DNA from: Streptomyces sp. NBC_01217
GTDB lineage: Bacteria > Actinomycetota > Actinomycetes > Streptomycetales > Streptomycetaceae
Direction of reading: 5' to 3'
DNA: 64,000 nt
Assembly (NCBI RefSeq): GCF_035994185.1
Contig: NZ_CP108538.1
Location: forward strand, 930,001 to 994,000
This document shows positions 26,957 to 34,992 of the stretch, piece by piece (the first letter of the stretch is position 1; each line of letters starts with the position of its first letter). The notes beneath the pieces were generated by a model. It saw only the letters and a program-made list of their open reading frames with translations, searched no databases and had not been told where the DNA came from. The position numbers were made by a program, and so were the translations under genes.

Positions 26957-27580
26957 CTAGACGTTCTGCTCCACGGGGCGTCGGCGGGTCCAGCCGAGCA
27001 GGACCACCGAACACACCGCGGCGAAGGCGCACCAGGTCGAGATGAACTCCAGCCGCCACAGCGCCGCACAGGCGGCGGCCCCGACCGCGACGAGCACGCC
27101 GAGCCGTCGCAGCAGGCGGTCCCCGGACAGGAGCAGCGAGCCCACCGTGGCCAGGAGATACCCGCCGACGAGGAGCCCGGAGCGGGGCAGACCGAGGACG
27201 TAGCCGAGGGTGTGGCCGCGGATCTCGGCGGTCACGGTACGGGTCGCCAGGCAGTGGGCAAGGGCGACGGCCGTCGCGACTCCGGCCGCGAGCGGCACCA
27301 GCAACCGGCGTCGGGCGTGCGGTGGTGCGGCGCACAGCACTCCCAGCGGAACCCACAACGGCAGCAGCGGCAGGGCGATGACGGCCCAGGCAATGGTCGC
27401 GGGCCCGGTGCCGCCGCCCGAGCGCCAGATCACCGACTCGATGATCTGATGGGCCCCGAGGAGCAGCGGCAGCGCCGCGAGGGGCAGATCACGGACCCGG
27501 CGTGCCTGCGCGACACACGCCACGCCGACGGCGGTGATGGCCGTGCCCGCGACGAGATCGGCAGTCGCACTCCAGCACAT
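26957..27580 (-). CDS. DUF6629-like membrane protein
   Basis: A 207-residue protein with about seven predicted membrane helices. It starts with the characteristic MCWSATADLVAG motif of the DUF6629 family. Its stop codon (CTA at 26957-26959 on the plus strand) touches the stop of the gene at 26956, forming the palindrome GTCTAGCTAGAC. The ribosome site GGGGGAG lies just before the ATG. The function is unknown. Confidence 0.8.
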   Translation of the reverse strand: MCWSATADLVAGTAITAVGVACVAQARRVRDLPLAALPLLLGAHQIIESVIWRSGGGTGPATIAWAVIALPLLPLWVPLGVLCAAPPHARRRLLVPLAAGVATAVALAHCLATRTVTAEIRGHTLGYVLGLPRSGLLVGGYLLATVGSLLLSGDRLLRRLGVLVAVGAAACAALWRLEFISTWCAFAAVCSVVLLGWTRRRPVEQNV

Positions 27581-27700
27581 GGCTCCCCCGCACCCGGCGT
27601 CGGTCCCTTCCGCGCGCAACGCTACGGCTCCCGCGGCAGGCACCCGCTGTGGACACGGCGACCGGCACGCCGCATGCGGCCGGGACACGGATCTCCGGGG

Positions 27701-28813
27701 TCACATGGGCTCGGGTCGCGGCGGGTGGATCGCTCCGGCCGTGTCCGCGAGCGGCCTGCCGGTGCCTCCCCAGCGGCGTGCGACGATCTCCGCCGCGATC
27801 GAGACGGCCACCTCCTCGGGGGTGCGCGCGCCGAGGTCGAGGCCGATGGGTGAGCGCAGCCGCGCCAGTTCCGCCTCTTCGAGTCCGGTCTCGCGCAGCC
27901 GGGCCAGGCGGTCCTCGTGGGTCCGGCGGCTGCCCATCACTCCGATGTAAGCGGCCGGGGTGCGCAACGCCACCTCCAGCAGCGGGACGTCGAACTTCGG
28001 GTCGTGGGTGAGTACGCACATCACGGTCCGCCCGTCGACCTCCGTGCCGCTCAGATACCGGTGCGGCCAGTCGACGACCACCTCAGCGCCGTCCGGGAAA
28101 CGCCGGGGGTCGGCGAAGGCGGGGCGCGCGTCGCAAACGGTGACGCGGTAGCCGAGGAACGCACCGATCCGGGCCACCGCGGCGGCGAAGTCGATCGCGC
28201 CGAAGACCAGCATCCTCGGCGGCGGGGCGAACGACTGGAGGAACACGGTGACATCGTCCTCACGCCGTTCGCCGTTCGGGCCGTAGTGCCGCAGGCCAGT
28301 CGCACCCTGGGCGAGTTCCCCGCGCGCGTCGGCGGTGACCGCGGCGTCCAGGCCGCTCGCGCCCAGCGATCCGGAGACGGTGTCCGGCCGGACGGCGAGC
28401 ACGGCGCCGCGCGGGGCGGGCCCGTCGGTCACGGTGGCGGCCACCACCGGGCGGTGTGCGGCGACCGCTGCGGCGACCTCGCCGAAGGAGGGGTCGTACG
28501 CCGCCGTCACGGGGCGTACGAGAAGAGTTATCTCACCGCCGCAGGTGAGGCCGACGGCGAAGGCGTCCTCGTCGCTGTAGCCGAAGGTCTCCAGCCGGGC
28601 CCGGCCGGTCTCGGCGACCTCCTTGGCCAGTTCGAAGACCGCGCCCTCCACGCAGCCGCCGGAGACGCTGCCCACGACCTCGTCGTCCGGGCCCACGGCC
28701 ATCGCGGCGCCGGGGCCGCGCGGTGCGCTGCGGCTGACCCCGACGACCGTGGCCAGCCCGAACGGCTCCCCGGCGGCGTACCAGCGGCTGAGCACCGGGA
28801 GGATCTCACGCAT
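27701..28813 (-). CDS. xdhC: XdhC/CoxI-family molybdenum-cofactor maturation protein
   Basis: A 370-residue XdhC/CoxI-type protein. The N-terminal XdhC_CoxI domain has VVGVSRSAPRGPGAAMAV and GSVSGGCVEGAVFE, and the C-terminal Rossmann domain has LVFGAIDFAAAVARIGAFLG, THDPKFDVPLLE and YIGVMGSRRTHEDR. XdhC binds molybdopterin cofactor, promotes its sulfuration and inserts it into xanthine dehydrogenase or CO-dehydrogenase-type enzymes. No molybdenum hydroxylase subunit gene lies nearby, so its client must be encoded elsewhere. It is on the minus strand upstream of the DUF6629 gene but separated from it by 120 bp. Confidence 0.9.
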   Translation of the reverse strand: MREILPVLSRWYAAGEPFGLATVVGVSRSAPRGPGAAMAVGPDDEVVGSVSGGCVEGAVFELAKEVAETGRARLETFGYSDEDAFAVGLTCGGEITLLVRPVTAAYDPSFGEVAAAVAAHRPVVAATVTDGPAPRGAVLAVRPDTVSGSLGASGLDAAVTADARGELAQGATGLRHYGPNGERREDDVTVFLQSFAPPPRMLVFGAIDFAAAVARIGAFLGYRVTVCDARPAFADPRRFPDGAEVVVDWPHRYLSGTEVDGRTVMCVLTHDPKFDVPLLEVALRTPAAYIGVMGSRRTHEDRLARLRETGLEEAELARLRSPIGLDLGARTPEEVAVSIAAEIVARRWGGTGRPLADTAGAIHPPRPEPM

Positions 28814-28900
28814 CGGCCGCCGCCCCTCGCGCCCATGCCGCCGGATGTTCCGGCCGCCGCCCCGCCGCCCGGCAGGCGGGACGCCTGCCGGGCCGAGGGT

Positions 28901-29200
28901 TCAGGCCGTGGTGTCGGACCATGCGTACGGCGGTGCCACGGGACCGCTCGCGGGTCCGGCTCCGACCGTCTCCAGTTCCTGGTCGGCGGCCTTCATCAGC
29001 TGCACGGCGATGTCCTTCATGGCACGGCTCGCCGCGAGTTCGTCGCCGATGGCGGGGATGTCCACGTCCTGCGGGTTGCAGCGGGCGACCCCGTGTCCGA
29101 CGAGTCTTTCGGAACCGGTGTCCAGCACCGCCTCCGCCCTGGTCGTACCGTCCTCCTCGGACAGACCGACGCGGACCTTCCACTCCAGCGTGCGTGTCAT
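28901..29200 (-). CDS. DUF1876 (dsRBD-like fold) protein
   Basis: A 99-residue protein (MTRTLEWKVRVGLSEEDGTT) matching DUF1876: an N-terminal beta hairpin, the RAEAVLDTG...LVGHGVARCNPQD segment and the terminal helix IGDELAASRAMKDIAVQLM. The family is common in actinobacteria and structurally resembles double-stranded-RNA-binding folds, but no RNA role is shown. It has an extended Pro/Ala tail. A strong GGGAGGT ribosome site lies 6 bases before the ATG. Confidence 0.88.
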   Translation of the reverse strand: MTRTLEWKVRVGLSEEDGTTRAEAVLDTGSERLVGHGVARCNPQDVDIPAIGDELAASRAMKDIAVQLMKAADQELETVGAGPASGPVAPPYAWSDTTA

Positions 29201-29316
29201 CGCGCACCTCCCTGCGACCGCGCCCGGCCCCGGTGCGCCGCCACGACGCGGTCCTGCCACCAGGATCCACCCGGCCGGGCCCGGGCGCGCGTTCCGGCTC
29301 GTCCCGCGGGGGCGGC

Positions 29317-30576
29317 TCACCTCCGGAAGTGGCGGGCCAGGAAGTCGTTGCGGAACTTGCCCTCCGGGTCGAACCGGGCGGTCAGCCGCTCGAAGTCGGC
29401 GTACTTCGCGTACAGCGTGCGCAGTGTCTCGGGAGCGGTGGTGAACACCTTGCCCCAGTGCGGCCGCGCGCCGAACGGTGCCAGGGCCTCCTCGATCGCC
29501 CCGAGCACCGGTGCGACGGCGGCCGTGTCCGGCACCCAGGTGAAGTGGAAGGCGACCGAATCCCTGTCGTACGCCGGGCTCAGCCACAGATCGTCGCGGG
29601 CGACGGTGCGGATCTCGGTGATCTGAAGCAGCGGGGCGATCCGCTCCCGGAGCCGGCCGAGCGCCTCGTACGCCGCCGGTGCGTCCTGCCGGGCGACGAA
29701 GTACTCGGTCTGCAGTTCGTCCCCGTTGCTGGGGGTGAACTCCAGGCGGAAGTGCGGAAGGCGCCGGTGCCACGGTCCGGGAACGCCCTGCTGGCGGGTG
29801 CAGTTCTCGGCCGGCATCCCGGCGATCGGATGGCGCGGTCCGTCCGCGAGCCGTGCCCCGAGCCACTCGCCGGGCGCCTCCTGCGGCCCCCCGGAGCCCA
29901 CTCGCTGCTTGAGCCACACCTGATTGAGCGGGCCCTCACGCCAGTCGGTGAAGACACTGACGCTGTACGCGGCCGACATCACCTCGTCGAACCCGCCGGT
30001 GAGCGCGGCCTCCGGCAGATCGTCGTAGACCCACTGCTGTACGTCGAAGGCGGGCACCAGGTCCAGCGTCAGCGCGGTCACCACGCCCAGCGCCCCCATG
30101 GCCACCACGGCTCCGGGGAAGTCCGCGTCGCCGCGCCTCAGCGATACCTTCCGGCCATCGGCCGTGACCATGTCCAGGGCCCGGACGGCCCCCGCAATGG
30201 AACTGTTACCGACGCCGGAACCATGAGTTCCGGTCGCACTGGCCCCGGCGACCGAGATGTGCGGCAGCGAACCGAGGTTGTGCAGGGCGTATCCGTTCTG
30301 GTGCAGGACATCGGCGAACTCCCCGAAGCGCAGCCCCGCGGCGACCGTGACCGCACCCGCCTCCCGGTCGATCTCGACCCTGCGGGGCAGCCCGGCCACC
30401 GACACCAGGTCACCGCGCGTGTCGGCGACGGTGTTGAAGGAGTGCCGGGTGCCGAGCGCGTGCACCGCGGTCGAGGCGGAGACCGATTCCCGCAGCCCGG
30501 CCTCGGAGTGGGGCATATTCAGCCGCCGCGCCCCGAACGTGATGTTTCCGGCCCAGTTCTTCTCCGCGGGAGTCAC
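29317..30576 (-). CDS. aldO: alditol oxidase (FAD-dependent, AldO type)
   Basis: A 419-residue FAD-binding oxidoreductase very similar in sequence pattern to S. coelicolor alditol oxidase AldO (SCO6147, 418 aa), which oxidises terminal hydroxyls of xylitol and sorbitol with O2. Key parts are NWAGNITFGARRL at the start, HALGTRHSFN with the probable covalent FAD histidine His45, SLPHISVAGASATGTHGSGVGN in the FAD domain, and HWGKVF near the C-terminus. The D-arabinono-1,4-lactone-oxidase domain forms the substrate lobe. The start is GTG at 30576, and the N-terminus lines up with AldO. The gene is single, divergent from the polysaccharide locus. Confidence 0.9.
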   Translation of the reverse strand: MTPAEKNWAGNITFGARRLNMPHSEAGLRESVSASTAVHALGTRHSFNTVADTRGDLVSVAGLPRRVEIDREAGAVTVAAGLRFGEFADVLHQNGYALHNLGSLPHISVAGASATGTHGSGVGNSSIAGAVRALDMVTADGRKVSLRRGDADFPGAVVAMGALGVVTALTLDLVPAFDVQQWVYDDLPEAALTGGFDEVMSAAYSVSVFTDWREGPLNQVWLKQRVGSGGPQEAPGEWLGARLADGPRHPIAGMPAENCTRQQGVPGPWHRRLPHFRLEFTPSNGDELQTEYFVARQDAPAAYEALGRLRERIAPLLQITEIRTVARDDLWLSPAYDRDSVAFHFTWVPDTAAVAPVLGAIEEALAPFGARPHWGKVFTTAPETLRTLYAKYADFERLTARFDPEGKFRNDFLARHFRR

Positions 30577-30911
30577 CGCACGTCACCACTTTCGCTCATG
30601 GCCGGGTGTCTTGAACCCGACGCCGCATTTTCCCAGACAAACCTGTTGGCGAGGCCATGCAACTGGTGACGTACATGTCCGCACACAAACCGATTCCGGT
30701 GCCTTCCAAATGCGAACAGGCACCCACAGACCACGAGATCCAGCGCGGAACGGGACGAGTTCCGAGTCGGTGGGCATGTCTGAACTTCACTGGAACTCCA
30801 GCGAAATGGCACGTGTGTGGATATCGTGCAGCGAGCGAGGGCGCATCCGTCAGTCCATGGGATCGACGGATGCGCCCCGTTTGTGGCGATGCAACTGTGA
30901 CTGGGGGGTTC
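30577..30911. other. 335-bp region between aldO and the polysaccharide locus
   Basis: This region has lower GC than its flanks. It must carry the divergent promoters of aldO and of the initiating glycosyltransferase gene. An open frame runs through it in phase with that gene back to 30657, but the encoded stretch does not look like protein. It contains a leader hairpin, listed separately. Confidence 0.6.
30839..30877 (+). terminator. leader hairpin upstream of the first polysaccharide gene
   Basis: Positions 30839-30851 and 30865-30877 are 13-base perfect inverted repeats with a 13-base loop, ending 34 bases before the ATG at 30912. In this place it would sit in the 5' leader and act as an attenuator or RNA-stability element. 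It could also mark the end of an unseen upstream transcript. Confidence 0.5.
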
Positions 30912-32459
30912 ATGGGGCATGTCGAGCTACCCGATTCGGACAGATCAGGACCTGTGGGACTGGCGGGGGCGCCACGTCCACGGACTGCTTCGAATCGGCC
31001 TCGCAGCAAAGAACTCGACGATCTATGGAGGGCGCCGAGCGCACAGCGCGAACATTCAGGACCGGCCGCGACGAAGAGAAGGACGGGCAGACGCCTGCCG
31101 GTCGTCATCGGGGCCGAACTTCTCGGCCTGGGGATGCCGGCATGGCTCGTCCTGCGGGCAGGCGAGCAGGCGCGGGCCGCGGTCGCCGCGGCCGTGGCCT
31201 CACTCGCCTGGGCCGGTGTACGGGCCGTGCGAGGCCGGTACGCGGACCGGCCTCCGGGCCATTCGCCCGGGATGCTGAGCACGGCCGGCGACTGGCTGCT
31301 GCTCATCGGCCTACTCGCCGTGCTGCGGACCATGACCGGTGACCGGGTCGATCCCGCGACGGCGGTCGTGGCACTGCTGCCCGGCCTGATCGTGGGCATG
31401 ACGATATGGGGGGTGGGCCGGCTGCCCTGGCCGGGGCGGCGCCAGCGGGCGGTCCGCCGGGTTCTGGTGGTCGGTGAGGCTCCAGGGGTAAAACGCGCGG
31501 TACAACTGCTGAGTTCCCGTGCGGACCATCCGTATGCGGTCGTGGCCGCCATACCGGTGGGGGCCGAACCGCTGGAGTGCGGGGTCCAGGTGCCGGGCAG
31601 GCTCGCACCCGCACCGGCCGACGACGATGCCTCGACCGTGCTGGGCGGCGCCTTCGCCCATGACGCGGACCTGGCTCTGGTGGTGCCCGGGCCGCAGCTC
31701 ACCGAGGAGCGGCTGCGGCGGCTCTCCTGGGCACTGCACGACGGCGGGCTCGCGCTCTCCGTGCTGTCCGAGCTCTCGGGCATCGCGGCCGCCCGGGTAC
31801 GGCCGTCCGCGGCGGCCGGGCTGACCCTGCTGCACATCGCGCCACCGCTGCGCCGGGGACCGCAGATGATCCTGAAGTCCCTGGTGGACCGTACCGGCGC
31901 CGCCCTCGGTCTGCTGGTACTCGCACCCCTGCTGCTCCTGATAGGGGCGGCGGTGCGGCTCGGCTCGCACGGGCCGGTCTTCCACCGCCAGATACGCCAC
32001 GGACAGCACAACCGGCCGTTCACCATGTGGAAGTTCCGGACGATGGTCGTGGACGCCGAGAGCCACAAGGCGCAGCTGATCACGGCGAACGAGAACGACG
32101 GTCCGATGTTCAAGATGCGCCGCGACCCCCGGGTGACCGGAATAGGCCGTCTGCTGCGCCGGACGTCCCTCGACGAGCTGCCGCAGCTGCTCAATGTGCT
32201 CCGCGGCGACATGTCGCTGGTCGGCCCGCGGCCTCCGCTGCCCGAGGAGGTGTCGCGCTACGACGAGCGGGAGCTGCGCAGGCTCGCGGTCCGGCCGGGG
32301 CTGACCGGCCTGTGGCAGGTCAGCGGGCGCTCGGACCTGTCCTGGCAGGAGACCGTCTCGCTCGACCTGTGGTACGTCGACAACTGGTCGGTGGCCACGG
32401 ACATGGGACTCATGGCCCGTACGCTGCGCGCCGTCACCGACGGCCGCGGGGCGTACTGA
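30912..32459 (+). CDS. polyprenyl-phosphate sugar-1-phosphate transferase (WbaP/CpsE-like)
   Basis: A 515-residue initiating transferase for exopolysaccharide. The N-terminal half has four or five membrane helices and a nucleotide-binding-like CoA-fold region (VRRVLVVGEAPG). The C-terminal third is a bacterial sugar transferase domain: MILKSLVDRTGAALGLLVLA membrane hairpin, MWKFRTMVVDAE, NDGPMFKMRRDPRVT, RRTSLDELPQLLNVLRGDMS, LVGPRPPLPEE and PGLTGLWQVSGRSDLSW. It loads a hexose-1-phosphate onto undecaprenyl phosphate at the inner membrane face. The start ATG 30912 has GGGGGG upstream and a leader hairpin before it. It is the first gene of the locus. Confidence 0.92.
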   Translation: MGHVELPDSDRSGPVGLAGAPRPRTASNRPRSKELDDLWRAPSAQREHSGPAATKRRTGRRLPVVIGAELLGLGMPAWLVLRAGEQARAAVAAAVASLAWAGVRAVRGRYADRPPGHSPGMLSTAGDWLLLIGLLAVLRTMTGDRVDPATAVVALLPGLIVGMTIWGVGRLPWPGRRQRAVRRVLVVGEAPGVKRAVQLLSSRADHPYAVVAAIPVGAEPLECGVQVPGRLAPAPADDDASTVLGGAFAHDADLALVVPGPQLTEERLRRLSWALHDGGLALSVLSELSGIAAARVRPSAAAGLTLLHIAPPLRRGPQMILKSLVDRTGAALGLLVLAPLLLLIGAAVRLGSHGPVFHRQIRHGQHNRPFTMWKFRTMVVDAESHKAQLITANENDGPMFKMRRDPRVTGIGRLLRRTSLDELPQLLNVLRGDMSLVGPRPPLPEEVSRYDERELRRLAVRPGLTGLWQVSGRSDLSWQETVSLDLWYVDNWSVATDMGLMARTLRAVTDGRGAY

Positions 32460-32506
32460 GAGCGGCGGCCGAAGGATGCGAGAAGTGCGAAACCACCGGC
32501 CGTGCG

Positions 32507-32549
32507 GGGCCGGGGGGACGGGCGGCCGCCCGGTTGCGGCGGCCGGCCC
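32507..32549. terminator. candidate terminator between convergent genes
   Basis: An outer 7-bp stem (32507-32513 with 32543-32549) encloses a perfect 14-base palindrome (CGGGCGGCCGCCCG, 32519-32532). It lies in the 115 bp between the stops of the convergent transferase and fucose-synthase genes. There is no U-run. Confidence 0.4.
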
Positions 32550-32574
32550 GTACCGGTGGACCCGCGGGATCCGC

Positions 32575-33558
32575 TCAGACCTGCGCGGTCTGCCGCTCCA
32601 GCCACCATGCGTACGTGCGGGCGATCCCGTCGCGCAGCGCAATCCTCGGGGCGAAACCGAGGGAGGTGAGGCGCGAGACGTCCAGCAGCTTGCGCGGGGT
32701 GCCGTCGGGCTTGGACGTGTCCCATTGAACGGATCCCTGATATTCCGTCACATCTCGTACGGTCTCGGCGAGTTCACGGATCGTCAGGTCCTCGCCGCAG
32801 CCGACGTTGACGGGTTCGTCGCCGTCGTAACGCTCCAGCAGCAGGAGGCAGGCGGCGGCCAGATCGTCGACGTGCAGGAATTCGCGGCGGGGGCTGCCGG
32901 AGCCCCAGAGTGTGACCGCGGGCGAGCCGTCCCTTCGCGCGTCGTGGAAGCGGCGGATCAGCGCGGGCAGTACGTGCGAGGTCTCCAGGTCGAAGTTGTC
33001 GCCCGGGCCGTAGAGGTTGGTGGGCATGGCGCTGATGTACGAGGCGCCGTACTGCCGGCGGTAGGACTGGGTCTGCACGATTCCGGCGATCTTGGCCAGT
33101 GCGTACGCCTCGTTGGTCGGCTCCAACGGGCCCGTGAGCAGGGCGCTTTCGGGGATCGGCTGCGGGGCGAGCTTGGGGTAGATGCAGGACGAGCCGAGGA
33201 AGAGCAGCCGCTCCACCCCGGCGGCATGGGCTCCGGCGATGACGCTCAGCTGGATGCGCAGATTGTCTTCGAGGAACTGCACCGGATACGTGTTGTTGGC
33301 CATGATCCCGCCGACCTTGGCGGCGGCCAGCACCACGGCGTCCGGACGGACCTCGCTCAAGAACGCCTCGGTCCGTGCGGCGTCGCGCAGATCGAGGCGG
33401 TCGCGGTCGCGGGTGATCACCTCGTGTCCGGCGGCGGTGAGGCGGCGCACCACCGCCGAGCCGACCAGGCCGCGGTGGCCCGCGACGAATATGCGGGCGC
33501 CGGGTCGTAGGAGGGGACGGACGGTTTCCTGGGGAGGGCCGGGGAGATCAGTCGTCAT
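32575..33558 (-). CDS. fcl: GDP-L-fucose synthase (GDP-4-keto-6-deoxymannose epimerase/reductase)
   Basis: A 327-residue short-chain dehydrogenase that converts GDP-4-keto-6-deoxy-D-mannose to GDP-L-fucose using NADPH. The nucleotide motif is GHRGLVG (27-33), the family signature SSCIYP is near 123-128, and the catalytic YxxxK is Tyr152/Lys156 (YALAK). [25 protein letters not shown] and [10 protein letters not shown] are typical of WcaG/Fcl. It is divergent from gmd with 115 bp between, the standard two-enzyme pathway. No Shine-Dalgarno is visible, but CACAAT sits seven bases before the ATG, so it may be leaderless. The N-terminus has about 20 extra residues. Confidence 0.93.
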   Translation of the reverse strand: MTTDLPGPPQETVRPLLRPGARIFVAGHRGLVGSAVVRRLTAAGHEVITRDRDRLDLRDAARTEAFLSEVRPDAVVLAAAKVGGIMANNTYPVQFLEDNLRIQLSVIAGAHAAGVERLLFLGSSCIYPKLAPQPIPESALLTGPLEPTNEAYALAKIAGIVQTQSYRRQYGASYISAMPTNLYGPGDNFDLETSHVLPALIRRFHDARRDGSPAVTLWGSGSPRREFLHVDDLAAACLLLLERYDGDEPVNVGCGEDLTIRELAETVRDVTEYQGSVQWDTSKPDGTPRKLLDVSRLTSLGFAPRIALRDGIARTYAWWLERQTAQV

Positions 33559-33673
33559 GGCTCGGATTGTGCCAGCAGCCGCAGGCCGCGGTGATGTTTT
33601 GCCGCAGATCGCTCAATTCCGATATTTCGGTGGGAACCAACAACCTTTCAGGCGAACACAGAGGGGGGGAGTC

Positions 33674-34687
33674 GTGGCGAAGACCGCGCTCATCACCGGC
33701 GTGACCGGACAGGACGGTTCGTATCTGTCCGAGCTGCTGCTCGACAAGGGGTACACGGTCCATGGGCTGATACGCCGCTCGTCGAGCTTCAACACCGAGC
33801 GGATCGACCACATCTACCAGGGTCCGGAGGAGGAGAACCGCTCGTTCTTCCTGCATCACGCGGACCTCGCCGACGGGGTCGCGCTGGTGAATCTGCTGCG
33901 CGACATCCGGCCGGACGAGGTCTACAACCTGGGCGCGCAGTCGCATGTCCGCGTCTCGTTCGACGCCCCGCTGTACACCGGTGACATCACCGGTCTCGGC
34001 ACCATCCGGCTGCTGGAGGCCGTCCGCGCGAGCGGGATCGACACCCGTATCTATCAGGCGTCCTCGTCGGAGATGTTCGGCGCCACCCCGCCGCCGCAGA
34101 ACGAGAAGACCGCGTTCCATCCGCGGAGCCCCTACAGCGTCGCCAAGGTCTACTCGTACTGGGCGACCGTCAACTACCGCGAGGCGTACGGGATGTTCGC
34201 GGTGAACGGGATCCTCTTCAACCACGAGTCCCCGCGCCGCGGCGAGACGTTCGTGACCCGCAAGATCACCCGTGGCGTGGCCAGGATCAAGGCCGGTCTG
34301 CAGACCCATCTCCACCTGGGCAATCTCGATGCCGTGCGCGACTGGGGCTATGCCCCCGAGTACGTCGACGCGATGTGGCGGATGCTGCAGTGCGACAGCC
34401 CCGACGACTACGTGGTGGCCACCGGCGAGGGCGTCAGCGTCCGGCAGTTCCTGGAGTACGCCTTCGCGCACGCCGGCCTGGACTGGCGGGAGCACGTCCG
34501 CTACGACGCCAAGTACGAACGCCCCAGCGAGGTCGACGCGCTGATCGGCGATGCCGCCAAGGCCGAGGAACTGCTCGGCTGGAAACCGGCCGTGAAGTCG
34601 CAGGAGCTCGCCAGGATCATGGTCGAGGCGGACATCCGTCAGCTGTCCGACCAACTCGCCGGAACGGCCGTACGGGTGGACCGATGA
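33674..34687 (+). CDS. gmd: GDP-mannose 4,6-dehydratase
   Basis: A 337-residue NAD(P)-dependent dehydratase that makes GDP-4-keto-6-deoxy-D-mannose, the precursor of GDP-fucose. Seen: [19 protein letters not shown] nucleotide loop, ASSSEMFG with the catalytic Glu133, Tyr154/Lys158 (YSVAK), and family segments [18 protein letters not shown] and [13 protein letters not shown]. The GTG start at 33674 follows GAGGGGGGGAG. Its stop overlaps the next small frame (ATGA), heading a coupled block up to 38763. Together with fcl it implies a fucose or related 6-deoxyhexose in the polymer. Confidence 0.95.
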   Translation: MAKTALITGVTGQDGSYLSELLLDKGYTVHGLIRRSSSFNTERIDHIYQGPEEENRSFFLHHADLADGVALVNLLRDIRPDEVYNLGAQSHVRVSFDAPLYTGDITGLGTIRLLEAVRASGIDTRIYQASSSEMFGATPPPQNEKTAFHPRSPYSVAKVYSYWATVNYREAYGMFAVNGILFNHESPRRGETFVTRKITRGVARIKAGLQTHLHLGNLDAVRDWGYAPEYVDAMWRMLQCDSPDDYVVATGEGVSVRQFLEYAFAHAGLDWREHVRYDAKYERPSEVDALIGDAAKAEELLGWKPAVKSQELARIMVEADIRQLSDQLAGTAVRVDR

Positions 34688-34992
34688 GAGATCCGGTCCC
34701 CGCCGGCAACCGCACCGTGGCGCCGCTCACCGGCGCACCGGCCGGTCCGGCCGTCCCCCACAGCACCCGGCCGTCGTACCCCACGACCGTGCCGGGGACC
34801 AGAACGGGCACGACCTCGCTCTCCACCGGCCGCCCGGTGGACCCGAACGCGCCCGCACAGGTCCGGGCCCAGGGCCAGGACCACTCACTCGCCCGCACCG
34901 GCAGAGGGACGGACAGTCCCCGCCACCGGTCGGACGAGGCAGGAACCGCGGCCTTGTCGCCGCAGCTCGTTCTCACCTTCGGAGCTGAATGA
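34684..34992 (+). CDS. small Pro/Thr-rich protein between gmd and the secreted propeller protein
   Basis: A 102-residue frame ([20 protein letters not shown]) that overlaps the gmd stop by four bases (ATGA) and the next gene start by one (TGATG). The first 65 codons have the strong GC preference at third positions seen in real genes here; the last third is weaker. It has no signal peptide, membrane helix or recognised domain, and is predicted to be disordered. The tight overlaps on both sides favour a genuine coupled gene, but it might be untranslated spacer. Confidence 0.45.
   Translation: MRDPVPAGNRTVAPLTGAPAGPAVPHSTRPSYPTTVPGTRTGTTSLSTGRPVDPNAPAQVRAQGQDHSLARTGRGTDSPRHRSDEAGTAALSPQLVLTFGAE

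Noticed and set aside
30657..30911. N-terminal extension of the initiating glycosyltransferase
   Set aside because: The extra 85 residues are not protein-like and would cover a leader hairpin. The ATG at 30912 has a G-rich ribosome site and opens the usual N-terminus.
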